DNA of 28,612 bases from Pirellulales bacterium (lineage in GTDB: Bacteria > Planctomycetota > Planctomycetia > Pirellulales > Thermoguttaceae): positions 1 through 28,612 of the forward strand of contig JAUWHT010000322.1 in NCBI GenBank assembly GCA_030605745.1, read 5' to 3'. Position numbers and translations under genes: made by a program. This document shows, in pieces, positions 6,925 through 13,846 of the stretch. Positions within the stretch are counted from its first letter, which is position 1. Every line of letters begins with the position of its first letter. The notes under the pieces are model-generated. The model did not search any database. It was not told the DNA's origin and saw only the letters and a program-made list of their open reading frames with translations.

Positions 6925-8322
6925 ATGTACAGCTTACCTCCTCTTGTCGCCGGAGAGGGTCGATGGATTCTCCCTGCGGCCGACGCCTCGGCGGCTGCGC
7001 TGGTCGGGCGGCTGCTTGCCGACGATGCCTCCGCGGCGGACGAGTCGCTGGCCGTTGTGCTCTCGTCCGACCCGCCTTTGCTGTTGTGGACGGTCTGCAC
7101 GGCCGCTCGCAAAGATAACCTCCGGCCTCGTTGCGTCGATGACGTTGCCAGATGGCTCACCGAAAATGTCCTAGAGGTGTTGCAATGGGAGGACGGCCGG
7201 CCGGAGGCACTTCGGGCACCGGAAAACGAGGCACACGCCGACCGTGTTGCTGCTGCCTTGGAAGTGGCCGAGTTGGCTGCCCGGTTGGTCGGCGGGGGGC
7301 GGCCTGCTGCTGAATTGCCCTTCCTATTGGGCCTGCTGCACAACGCCGGCGACTGGCTGGGCACGACAGGCGACCAGCCGGCCGGCGACGTCCCAACCCC
7401 CCTGCCCCGCTGGCTGACCGAGCCCGACGACACGGCTTCGGCCGACGCAGTGAAGCTGGCCGCCAGGATACTCTCCGGCGAGGCATCGGTGGAAGATTCC
7501 GCCGAGGTGGACCTGGAGGCGTGTCGGCGACGTGCTGCCGCGGGCCGCAGGCGTTGGCTGGCGTCTGCCGGCGGGATTGGAAACTGGGTCCCCAGCCTGA
7601 CGGCGAAGCTGGCCCGACTGGCTGCCTTGGAAACCAAGTTCCAGAAGACACTCGAAGCGGAGAAACTCGAGGCAATGGCCGAGTTCGCTGCCGGGGCAGG
7701 ACACGAAATCAACAACCCGCTGACGGTCATCACCGGCCGTGCCCAGCTCTTTCTGCGCGAGGAGACCGACCCGGAGCGGCGCCGAGCGCTGGCGTTGATC
7801 AGCGCCCAGGCGATGCGGGTATACGAGATGATCGCCGACATGCGTCTGTTCGCCCGGCCGCCTCAGCCCGAACTCGAGACGATCGACCTGGTAGAGCTGG
7901 TCGATCAGTTGCTCGAGGACCTTTCGCCGGGTGCGGCCCGGCAGGAAATAACGCTCTGCCGGATAGGCGAAGACGGCCCGGTTGAACTCGAGGCTGACCC
8001 CACGCAACTGACGGTGGCTCTTCGGGCGATCTGCCGGAATGCCATCGAGGCGATCGGCCGCGGGGGGCACATCGAGATTGGCGTGCAGCCGGGCGATCGG
8101 GAAGTCGATATCCGCGTATCCGACGACGGCCCGGGCATCCCAGCCGAGGAGCGATGCCACCTGTTCGACCCCTTCTATTCCGCCCGGCAGGCAGGCCGCG
8201 GGCTGGGCTTGGGCCTGTCAAAGTGCTGGCGAATCGTTACCAACCACGGCGGCCGGATCGACGCCGACAGCCAACCGGGCCATGGAGCCACGTTCACAAT
8301 CACGCTGCCACGCCACGCATAA
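6925..8322 (+). CDS. Soluble sensor histidine kinase with HDOD/HD-like N-terminal region
   Basis: About 465 aa with no membrane segment. The first 230 residues are poorly conserved but contain ELPFLLGLLHNAGDWLG, which resembles the HDOD/HD fold; the family is uncertain. Residues about 250-315 form the HisKA dimerisation domain with phospho-acceptor His260 in GAGHEINNPLT. The HATPase_c domain follows, with the N box CRNAIEAI, G1 DDGPGIP, F box LFDPFYS and G2 GRGLGLGLSKC. It should autophosphorylate and pass phosphate to a receiver, plausibly the one encoded just upstream. ATG 6925 was chosen because an earlier TTG at 6889 falls inside element A; no clear Shine-Dalgarno is seen. The TAA stop lies within the terminal inverted repeat of the next element. 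Confidence 0.88.
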   Translation: MYSLPPLVAGEGRWILPAADASAAALVGRLLADDASAADESLAVVLSSDPPLLLWTVCTAARKDNLRPRCVDDVARWLTENVLEVLQWEDGRPEALRAPENEAHADRVAAALEVAELAARLVGGGRPAAELPFLLGLLHNAGDWLGTTGDQPAGDVPTPLPRWLTEPDDTASADAVKLAARILSGEASVEDSAEVDLEACRRRAAAGRRRWLASAGGIGNWVPSLTAKLARLAALETKFQKTLEAEKLEAMAEFAAGAGHEINNPLTVITGRAQLFLREETDPERRRALALISAQAMRVYEMIADMRLFARPPQPELETIDLVELVDQLLEDLSPGAARQEITLCRIGEDGPVELEADPTQLTVALRAICRNAIEAIGRGGHIEIGVQPGDREVDIRVSDDGPGIPAEERCHLFDPFYSARQAGRGLGLGLSKCWRIVTNHGGRIDADSQPGHGATFTITLPRHA

Positions 8323-8624
8323 AGCCGCTTTGCGTCGGTCGCGCCTTGGCATAAAGCCGCGACCGTTGGTCGCGCCTCGGCGAGCTTCAGAGTTTATCTC
8401 CGCGCTTAGCGCAAAAATAACCTGTACAAGTTTGAGCGAGGGTGGCACGTCCCTGAGCGCAGCGAAGGGCGTGGGCGCCCGGCTCAACACGCCCTTCGTT
8501 CCTCAGGGCGTGCCACCCAATTGATCAAGTTATTTTTTCGCGGGCCCTTACTTGCGCTGGGATGAACTCAGCGGCTCGCTGGTTGGTGGATCACGACGGC
8601 GCGACCACCGCAAAGCGGCTTTAT
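8319..8624. mobile_element. MITE-like element with 27-bp terminal inverted repeats, enclosing element B
   Basis: The arms at 8319-8345 and 8598-8624 match as inverted repeats at 25 of 27 positions (ATAAAGCCGCTTTGCG, then GGTCGCGCC). A shortened direct copy of the left arm is at 8351-8377. Nested within is element B (8398-8550): inverted arms with AAAAATAACCTGTACAAG, GGTGGCACGTCCCTGAG and CGAAGGGCGTG, related to element A at 6660-6905. No protein is encoded. Together with the hairpin at 8627 this accounts for most of the gap between the kinase gene and shc. Confidence 0.75.
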
Positions 8625-8626
8625 AA

Positions 8627-8656
8627 TGCCAGCACTGCTTGCAAGCAAGCAGTGGC
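8627..8656. repeat. Perfect-stem hairpin with 3-base bulge
   Basis: GCCA, then a GCA bulge, then CTGCTTGC pairs with GCAAGCAGTGGC across a 2-base turn. It directly follows the right arm of the MITE-like element. Bases 8657-8787 carry no recognisable gene and hold the shc leader. Confidence 0.6.
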
Positions 8657-8787
8657 ACACGTAGCTATCGCTTTTTGTGCGCAGTGATCTTGCGAGTCGT
8701 GCGGTAATGACATAAGCTAACGTAGCCTGAGTTGTGTGAAGGCAATGCGTCACGGACGATCGCCTGAGTTGCCAGGAGGCACACACG

Positions 8788-10920
8788 GTGAGTCTAGGCC
8801 AGAAAGTAAACGTCCTGCCTGCGGAAAGGCACGACGATACGCTGGGGTCCGACTGGACGGATCCAGTTACGTTTAGGCGATTGGGCCCGCCAGTGCGGCG
8901 CGCGATCGTGCGTACCCGCCAGTGGCTGCTCGGCCAACAGCATGCGGACGGTTTCTGGTGCGCCGAATTGGAAGGCGACACCATCCTGGAAAGCGAGACC
9001 ATTCTGCTGTTGGCGTACTTGGGCCGCGAAGACTCGGAGTTGGCCCGACAAGCCGCGGCCTACCTGGTCGAAAAGCAGCTCCCCGACGGCGGCTGGGCAA
9101 TGTATCCGGGCGGCCGGATCGAAATAAGCGGTAGCGTGAAGGCATACTTCGCCTTGAAGCTGACCGGCCACGATCCGGGCACCGAGTACATGCAGCGTGC
9201 CTGTGAGGCGATCCTCGCCAACGGCGGGGCCGACGCGGTCAACAGCTTCACGCGGTTCTACCTGGCACTGCTGGGCCAGATCTCCTACGAGCAATGTCCG
9301 GCCGTTCCGCCAGAGTTGGTACTGCTGCCCAAATGGTTCCCGATCAATCTTTACGCGGTGAGCGCCTGGTCGCGGACGATCATCGTGCCGCTGTCGATCG
9401 TCTGGGCGATGCAGCCGGTCCGCAAGATCGACCCGGCCTCGGGCATCCGCGAGTTGTTTCTCAAGTCGCCCGAGGATTGGCCGCCGCTGCGATGCCCCGG
9501 CTTGACCGGCGGCACGGGTCCGCTGAGTTGGGACCGCTTCTTCCGCGCCGTCGACGGGCTGTTGAAGTGGTGCCGGCGGCGCCGGCTGTTGCCGTTTAGA
9601 CGCCGGGCGATCGCCGCCGCCGAAAAGTGGATCCTAAAACGGCTACAACGCAGCGACGGCCTGGGAGCCATCTATCCGCCGATCGTTTGGAGTATCCTCG
9701 CGCTAAAGTCCCTCGGCTACGATGACGACAGCCCCGAGGTCCAGGAGTGTCACAAACAACTGGCCGACCTGGTGATCGAAGACCCGGCGGCGGAGACTAC
9801 CCGGCTACAACCGTGCAAGTCGCCCGTTTGGGATACGGCGATCAGCTTGCGGGCACTGGCGGCCAGCGGCGTCCGGCGCGATTGTCCGGCAGTCCGCCGT
9901 GCAGTCGATTGGCTGCTCGAAAAGCAGATCACCCGGCCCGGCGACTGGGCCGATACGGTCCGCGTCGAGCCGGGCGGATGGTGCTTCGAGCATCACAACG
10001 ATTTCTATCCCGACTCGGACGACACGGCCATGGTGCTGATGGCGCTTCGGGACCAGTTTGGCGACGCACCGGAACCTTGCAATGGTTTGCCGCCGGAGTT
10101 GCGGCTGGTAGCCGAAGCGACCGGCTCGCCCGAGGCCGCCCGGAAAGAGACCGCTGCGATCGACAAGACGGCCGGGGCGATCGAGCGTGGTCTGCGGTGG
10201 ATGCTGGCGATGCAGAACGACGACGGCGGCTGGGGGGCGTTCGACCGGAACAACAATCGCCGGTTCCTCTGCCACGTCCCGTTTGCCGATCACAACGCGA
10301 TGATCGACCCTAGCACGCCCGACCTGACCGGGCGCGTGCTCGAGTCGTTGGGCAAACTGGGCCGCCGGCTGGGCAACCCAGCCGTGGATCGTGCCGTCGA
10401 GTTCGTCCGCCGAAACCAGCAGCCCGACGGAAGCTGGTTCGGGCGCTGGGGTGTGAACTACATCTACGGAACCTGGCAGGCGATCACCGGGCTGGTGGCC
10501 GTCGGAGTGCCCGAGGACGACCAGGCGGTCCGCGCCGGGGCCCACTGGCTGCTGGCCCATCAACAGTCTTGTGGTGGCTGGGGCGAATCGCCCGAAAGCT
10601 ACGAGAAACCGCACCTCCGCGGACAAGGACCCCCCACCGCCTCACAGACCGCCTGGGCCGTGCTGGGGCTGCTGGCCGCCGGGTTCGAGGAGCATCCCTC
10701 TGTCGCCCGCGGCATTCGATTCCTTACGTTCACGCAAAACGACGACGGCACCTGGGACGAGCCGCAGTTCACCGGCACCGGATTTCCACGCGTGTTCTAC
10801 CTCCGCTACCACTACTATCCGATTTACTTCCCCCTGATGGCCCTGGCCCAATGGGCGGTAAAAGTCGACCCCCTGCTGGCCGCCGACGATACACCATTAC
10901 TACGGTTGATTACACAGTAG
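8788..10920 (+). CDS. shc: Squalene-hopene cyclase
   Basis: Cyclises squalene to hopene (and diplopterol) at the membrane, the entry step of hopanoid synthesis. The 710-aa product has the alpha/alpha-barrel repeats with QW motifs (QLPDGGWAMY, NDDGGWGAF, QQPDGSWFGRWG, QSCGGWGES, NDDGTWDE) and the catalytic acid motif DSDD at residues 409-412. It also has the conserved WFPINLYAVSAWSRT segment and the C-terminal FYLRYHYYPIYFPL. Length fits the family (630-720). GTG 8788 is preceded by CAGGAGG at a normal distance. hpnH and hpnG follow on the same strand, which supports hopanoid rather than oxidosqualene chemistry. The TAG stop lies inside a 23-bp inverted repeat. Confidence 0.97.
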   Translation: MSLGQKVNVLPAERHDDTLGSDWTDPVTFRRLGPPVRRAIVRTRQWLLGQQHADGFWCAELEGDTILESETILLLAYLGREDSELARQAAAYLVEKQLPDGGWAMYPGGRIEISGSVKAYFALKLTGHDPGTEYMQRACEAILANGGADAVNSFTRFYLALLGQISYEQCPAVPPELVLLPKWFPINLYAVSAWSRTIIVPLSIVWAMQPVRKIDPASGIRELFLKSPEDWPPLRCPGLTGGTGPLSWDRFFRAVDGLLKWCRRRRLLPFRRRAIAAAEKWILKRLQRSDGLGAIYPPIVWSILALKSLGYDDDSPEVQECHKQLADLVIEDPAAETTRLQPCKSPVWDTAISLRALAASGVRRDCPAVRRAVDWLLEKQITRPGDWADTVRVEPGGWCFEHHNDFYPDSDDTAMVLMALRDQFGDAPEPCNGLPPELRLVAEATGSPEAARKETAAIDKTAGAIERGLRWMLAMQNDDGGWGAFDRNNNRRFLCHVPFADHNAMIDPSTPDLTGRVLESLGKLGRRLGNPAVDRAVEFVRRNQQPDGSWFGRWGVNYIYGTWQAITGLVAVGVPEDDQAVRAGAHWLLAHQQSCGGWGESPESYEKPHLRGQGPPTASQTAWAVLGLLAAGFEEHPSVARGIRFLTFTQNDDGTWDEPQFTGTGFPRVFYLRYHYYPIYFPLMALAQWAVKVDPLLAADDTPLLRLITQ

Positions 10921-11062
10921 GGTGGGTGCTTGCACCCACGCGTCTAGATGGCTACGAGTTCACGTGGGTGCAAGCACCCACCCTACGGCTACGGGTTCAC
11001 GTGGGTGCAAGCACCCACCATACGGCTAAACCATTTCCCGGCGTGGACGCCGGGGCTAAACA
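10918..11062. repeat. GTGGGTGC palindromes and a GGCTAAAC-type repeat between shc and hpnH
   Basis: A perfect 23-bp inverted repeat pairs 10918-10940 with 10963-10985, and a third arm copy is at about 10998-11023. The first bases of the left arm are the shc stop codon. A compact CCGGCGTGGACGCCGG palindrome followed by GGCTAAAC ends near 11062. The strong hairpins could attenuate transcription from shc into hpnH. Confidence 0.85.
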
Positions 11063-11104
11063 TTGTTGCCCCCGTAAAACCCCAATCCCAAATCCCCAAT
11101 CCCC

Positions 11105-12103
11105 ATGCGTTTTCCCCTCTCACTGACCCGCACCATGACCGGCTACATCCTCCGCAAGAGGCTGGCAGGGCAGAAGAGGTTTCCCCTGGTGCTGATGCTC
11201 GAACCGCTGCATGCCTGCAATCTCTCGTGTACCGGGTGCGGTCGGATTCGGGAATACGCCGATACGATCCGGCAGATGCTCTCGATCGACCAGTGCCTGG
11301 CCGCAGTCCACGAGTGCGGCGCGCCGATTGTGAGCATCTGCGGCGGCGAACCGCTGATCTACCCGGGCATCGAAGAACTCGTCGCAAGAATCCTCGCCAC
11401 CCGCAAACACATCTACCTCTGCACCAACGGCCTGCTGCTCGAGAAGAAACTACACGGCTTCCCGCCCAGCGATCGGCTGTTTATCAACGTGCACCTGGAC
11501 GGGATGGAGGCCACGCATGATCGGGCGGTCGAGCGAGAGGGTGTTTTCGCCGCCGCAACCGCCGGGCTGCGGGCAGCAAAGGCCGCCGGCTTCCGTGTCT
11601 GCACCAACACAACCGTCTACAAACAGACCGACATGCACGAGATCGCCGTGCTGTTTGAGTACCTGACCGAACTGGGCGTCGACAGCCTGATGATCTCGCC
11701 CGCTTACGGCTACGACACCGTGCACGACGACATCTTTATGACCCGCGAAGAAGTCCACGCGAAGTTTCGCCGGGCCCGGCGTATGTTGCAGCGGTTCAAG
11801 CTGACTGCCTCGCCGATTTACATGGACTTCCTCTGCGGCCGGCGGGAGTTGACGTGCGCTGCCTGGGCCAATCCGACTTACAACGTCCGCGGCTGGCGCG
11901 GCCCCTGCTACCTGATTGCCGATGTCCATTACAAGACCTACCGGGAACTGGTCGAGGGGACCGACTGGAACCGGCTCGGCCCGGCCGCCGATCCCCGCTG
12001 CCGGCATTGCCTGGTCCACTGCGGCTTCGAGCCGGCCGCCGTCCTGGTGGCCAACCGCCGCGTGCGCGATATACTCAAAATGACCGTCTGGCAAATCACC
12101 TGA
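11105..12103 (+). CDS. hpnH: HpnH, radical SAM adenosyl-hopane transferase
   Basis: Adds the 5'-deoxyadenosyl radical from S-adenosylmethionine to the double bond of diploptene, giving adenosylhopane, the first extended C35 hopanoid. The 332-aa product has the iron-sulfur motif CNLSCTGC (Cys38, Cys42, Cys45), the SAM-contacting CGGEPLIYPG, and the HpnH-typical N-terminus (KRFPLVLMLEPL) and middle (VDSLMISPAYGYD). The C-terminal Cys cluster (CRHCLVHCGFEP) is conserved. ATG 11105 fits the family's N-terminal length although no ribosome site is evident; an internal ATG at 11135 is less likely. It sits between shc and hpnG. Confidence 0.95.
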   Translation: MRFPLSLTRTMTGYILRKRLAGQKRFPLVLMLEPLHACNLSCTGCGRIREYADTIRQMLSIDQCLAAVHECGAPIVSICGGEPLIYPGIEELVARILATRKHIYLCTNGLLLEKKLHGFPPSDRLFINVHLDGMEATHDRAVEREGVFAAATAGLRAAKAAGFRVCTNTTVYKQTDMHEIAVLFEYLTELGVDSLMISPAYGYDTVHDDIFMTREEVHAKFRRARRMLQRFKLTASPIYMDFLCGRRELTCAAWANPTYNVRGWRGPCYLIADVHYKTYRELVEGTDWNRLGPAADPRCRHCLVHCGFEPAAVLVANRRVRDILKMTVWQIT

Positions 12104-12120
12104 AGAAATGATAAATGATT

Positions 12121-12162
12121 CATCTTTCATCTTTCATCTTTCATCCTTCATCCTTCATCCTT
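12121..12162. repeat. 7-bp tandem repeat, six copies
   Basis: Three CATCTTT followed by three CATCCTT units, exactly 42 bp, fill most of the short gap between hpnH and hpnG. It belongs with the other heptad tracts of this window (1597, 1771, 18455). Confidence 0.95.
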
Positions 12163-12170
12163 TACCCCCC

Positions 12171-13043
12171 ATGGTTCTCCGCTACCTACTGCGAAACTGG
12201 CTTCACACCGCGGTCAAGCAAAAGGTCCGCGAGAAGGTGGTTGAGGCTGCGCGTGAGCAACTCCATACCGCTGCCGATAAGGCTCAGACCGACCAGTCGG
12301 AGCAGCAACCCAAACCCTGCCATCTCGGCGTGGTCTTCGCCCTGGGCATCGAGGCCGGCGGACTGGAAGACCTACTCACCGACGTGGTCACCACCCGCGG
12401 TCGCGGCTTCGTCGTACGGCAAGGGGCGCTGAAAGATCGGCAAGTGGCGCTGATCCTCTCCGGCGCCGGTCGCCCGGCAGCAGCCAAGGCGACCGAAGCA
12501 CTCATCACCGGCCATCGCCCGGGCTGGGTCCTAGCGGCCGGACTGGCCGGCGGATTGAACCCCAAGCTGCACCGTGGCGACATCCTTCTGGCCGATCACC
12601 TGGTCGACACCGCAGGCAACCAGCTTGCGCTCGATCTGAAACTCGACCTGGCCGCACTCTGCCGCACCCCGGGCGCGCACGTGGGCCGGCTGCTAACCGC
12701 CGATTCGGTCGTCCGCCGCCCCGACGAAAAGTGCCCATTGGGCCGACTGCATGACGCGATGGCCGTGGACATGGAGAGCTTCGCAGTAGCCGAGGTCTGT
12801 CGCCGCCACCAAGTCCGCTTCCTGGCCGTCCGCGTAATCAACGACGCAGTCGACGACGAGTTGCCGCCGGATGTTGAAAACCTGCTGGCCCAAAAGACCG
12901 GCCCCGCGCGCCTCGGCGCCGCCGTAGGCGCCGTCTGGCGGCGCCCGGCCAGCTTCAAAGACATCTACCAACTCAAAGAAAACGCCCTGCTCTGCTCCGA
13001 CCGCCTGGGAAAGTTCCTCGCCCGGCTGATCGAGCAATTGTAG
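12171..13043 (+). CDS. hpnG: HpnG-like purine-nucleoside phosphorylase of hopanoid synthesis
   Basis: HpnG releases adenine from adenosylhopane to give a ribosylhopane product, the step after HpnH. The 290-aa product has the MTA/SAH-nucleosidase fold: LSGAGRPAAAKATEAL phosphate loop region, VLAAGLAGGLN, the ribose-binding AVDMESFAVAEVC, and the catalytic Asp region VRVINDAVDD. A helical, charged N-terminal extension of about 55 residues is longer than usual, as is the C-terminal helix. ATG 12171 was chosen because earlier in-frame codons from 12108 only translate the heptad repeat; no clear Shine-Dalgarno. Position directly after hpnH supports the name over a general nucleosidase. Confidence 0.88.
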   Translation: MVLRYLLRNWLHTAVKQKVREKVVEAAREQLHTAADKAQTDQSEQQPKPCHLGVVFALGIEAGGLEDLLTDVVTTRGRGFVVRQGALKDRQVALILSGAGRPAAAKATEALITGHRPGWVLAAGLAGGLNPKLHRGDILLADHLVDTAGNQLALDLKLDLAALCRTPGAHVGRLLTADSVVRRPDEKCPLGRLHDAMAVDMESFAVAEVCRRHQVRFLAVRVINDAVDDELPPDVENLLAQKTGPARLGAAVGAVWRRPASFKDIYQLKENALLCSDRLGKFLARLIEQL

Positions 13044-13052
13044 ACAATGCCG

Positions 13053-13082
13053 TTGACATTTATCGCTACGTCAGTGTATACT
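13053..13082 (+). promoter_or_regulatory. Sigma70-type promoter of the toxin-antitoxin operon
   Basis: A perfect TTGACA (13053-13058), an 18-base spacer and TATACT (13077-13082). The GTATAC palindrome overlapping the -10 could be part of an autoregulatory operator, which is usual for such operons but not shown here. Confidence 0.75.
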
Positions 13083-13114
13083 TATGTAATGCTCAATTTG
13101 TGGAGGATGAGGCT

Positions 13115-13363
13115 ATGCCAAGTGAGACTGTAAGAGTCCGGCCCGTAACACACGCCAAATTGAAACAGCTAGCTCGGCAGTCGGGCCTGTCGATGCCGCA
13201 ATTGTTGGAAAAGGCGATCGAAGCTTACCGCCGAGAAAACCTGCTGAAAGAAGCCAACCGCGCTTATGCGGCACTGCACGGCAATGCCAGAAGTTGGGCC
13301 GAGGAGCAGTCCGAACGGGCCGAGTGGGACGCCACGCTCGCCGACGGATTGGAGGACGATTGA
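13115..13363 (+). CDS. Ribbon-helix-helix-like antitoxin
   Basis: 82 aa. The N-terminal half (ETVRVRPVTHAKLKQLARQ, SMPQLLEKAIEAYRR) fits a ribbon-helix-helix DNA-binding fold: a short strand and two helices. The acidic C-terminal half (WAEEQSERAEWDATLADGLEDD) is what antitoxins use to cover their toxin. It should neutralise the downstream MazF-like ribonuclease and repress the operon. ATG 13115 is supported by GGAGGATGAGG immediately upstream. The stop is 2 bases from the toxin start, indicating coupled translation. Confidence 0.85.
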   Translation: MPSETVRVRPVTHAKLKQLARQSGLSMPQLLEKAIEAYRRENLLKEANRAYAALHGNARSWAEEQSERAEWDATLADGLEDD

Positions 13364-13365
13364 CC

Positions 13366-13707
13366 GTGCCCGAACCCGCCCGCGGCGAAATCTGGATGGT
13401 GGACCTCAACCCGACGTGCGGACGCGAACAGGCGGGCCGACGGCCGGCAATGATTCTCTCGGCCGATCTGTTCAACCGCGGCCCAGCCGACCTGGTCGTC
13501 CTGCTACCGATCACCAGCAAATTTAAGGGCATCCCCTTGCACGTGCTCGTCCGCCCACCCGAGGGCGGCGTTAAAACACAAAGCTACATCAAGTGTGAGG
13601 ACATCCGCTCGGTATCCAAGCAGCGCTTGACAAGGCGCTGGGGCCGCGTTTCGCCCAACACCATGCAAGCTGTCGAGGACAAGATCGCGATTCTGTTAGA
13701 TTTGTAG
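13366..13707 (+). CDS. MazF/PemK-family mRNA interferase toxin
   Basis: 113 aa with the MazF fold: GEIWMVDLNPTCGREQAGRRPA at the N-terminus, containing the conserved Arg and the loop that cuts RNA, a middle VVLLPITSK strand and the C-terminal CEDIRSVSKQRL block. It is expected to cleave mRNA at short motifs when the antitoxin is lost. GTG 13366 has GGAGG at 13351-13355, inside the end of the antitoxin gene. All key blocks look intact. It sits between the hopanoid genes and a convergent operon. Confidence 0.93.
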   Translation: MPEPARGEIWMVDLNPTCGREQAGRRPAMILSADLFNRGPADLVVLLPITSKFKGIPLHVLVRPPEGGVKTQSYIKCEDIRSVSKQRLTRRWGRVSPNTMQAVEDKIAILLDL

Positions 13708-13789
13708 GCTTCACTTGCTGCGTCTTCAGCGGTGCGTGCGTTTAGCGGTCGCCGGCACGGCGACCCTGCCGAGCACAGTCGGTGCAAAG

Positions 13790-13807
13790 GTGGCAATGAA
13801 TTGCCAC
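13790..13807. terminator. Hairpin between convergent genes
   Basis: GTGGCAA and TTGCCAC form a perfect 7-bp stem around TGAA. It lies between the toxin gene and the minus-strand operon, where a bidirectional terminator is expected. There is no T-run, so the role is tentative. Imperfect CACTGACC-type repeats follow up to the next gene. Confidence 0.4.
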
Positions 13808-13846
13808 CCCCTCACTGACCACTGACTACCGACCACTGGCCACCGC

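Noticed and set aside
8690..8718. Promoter TTGCGA-17-TAAGCT before shc
   Set aside because: Only a partial match in both boxes; too weak to list as a feature.
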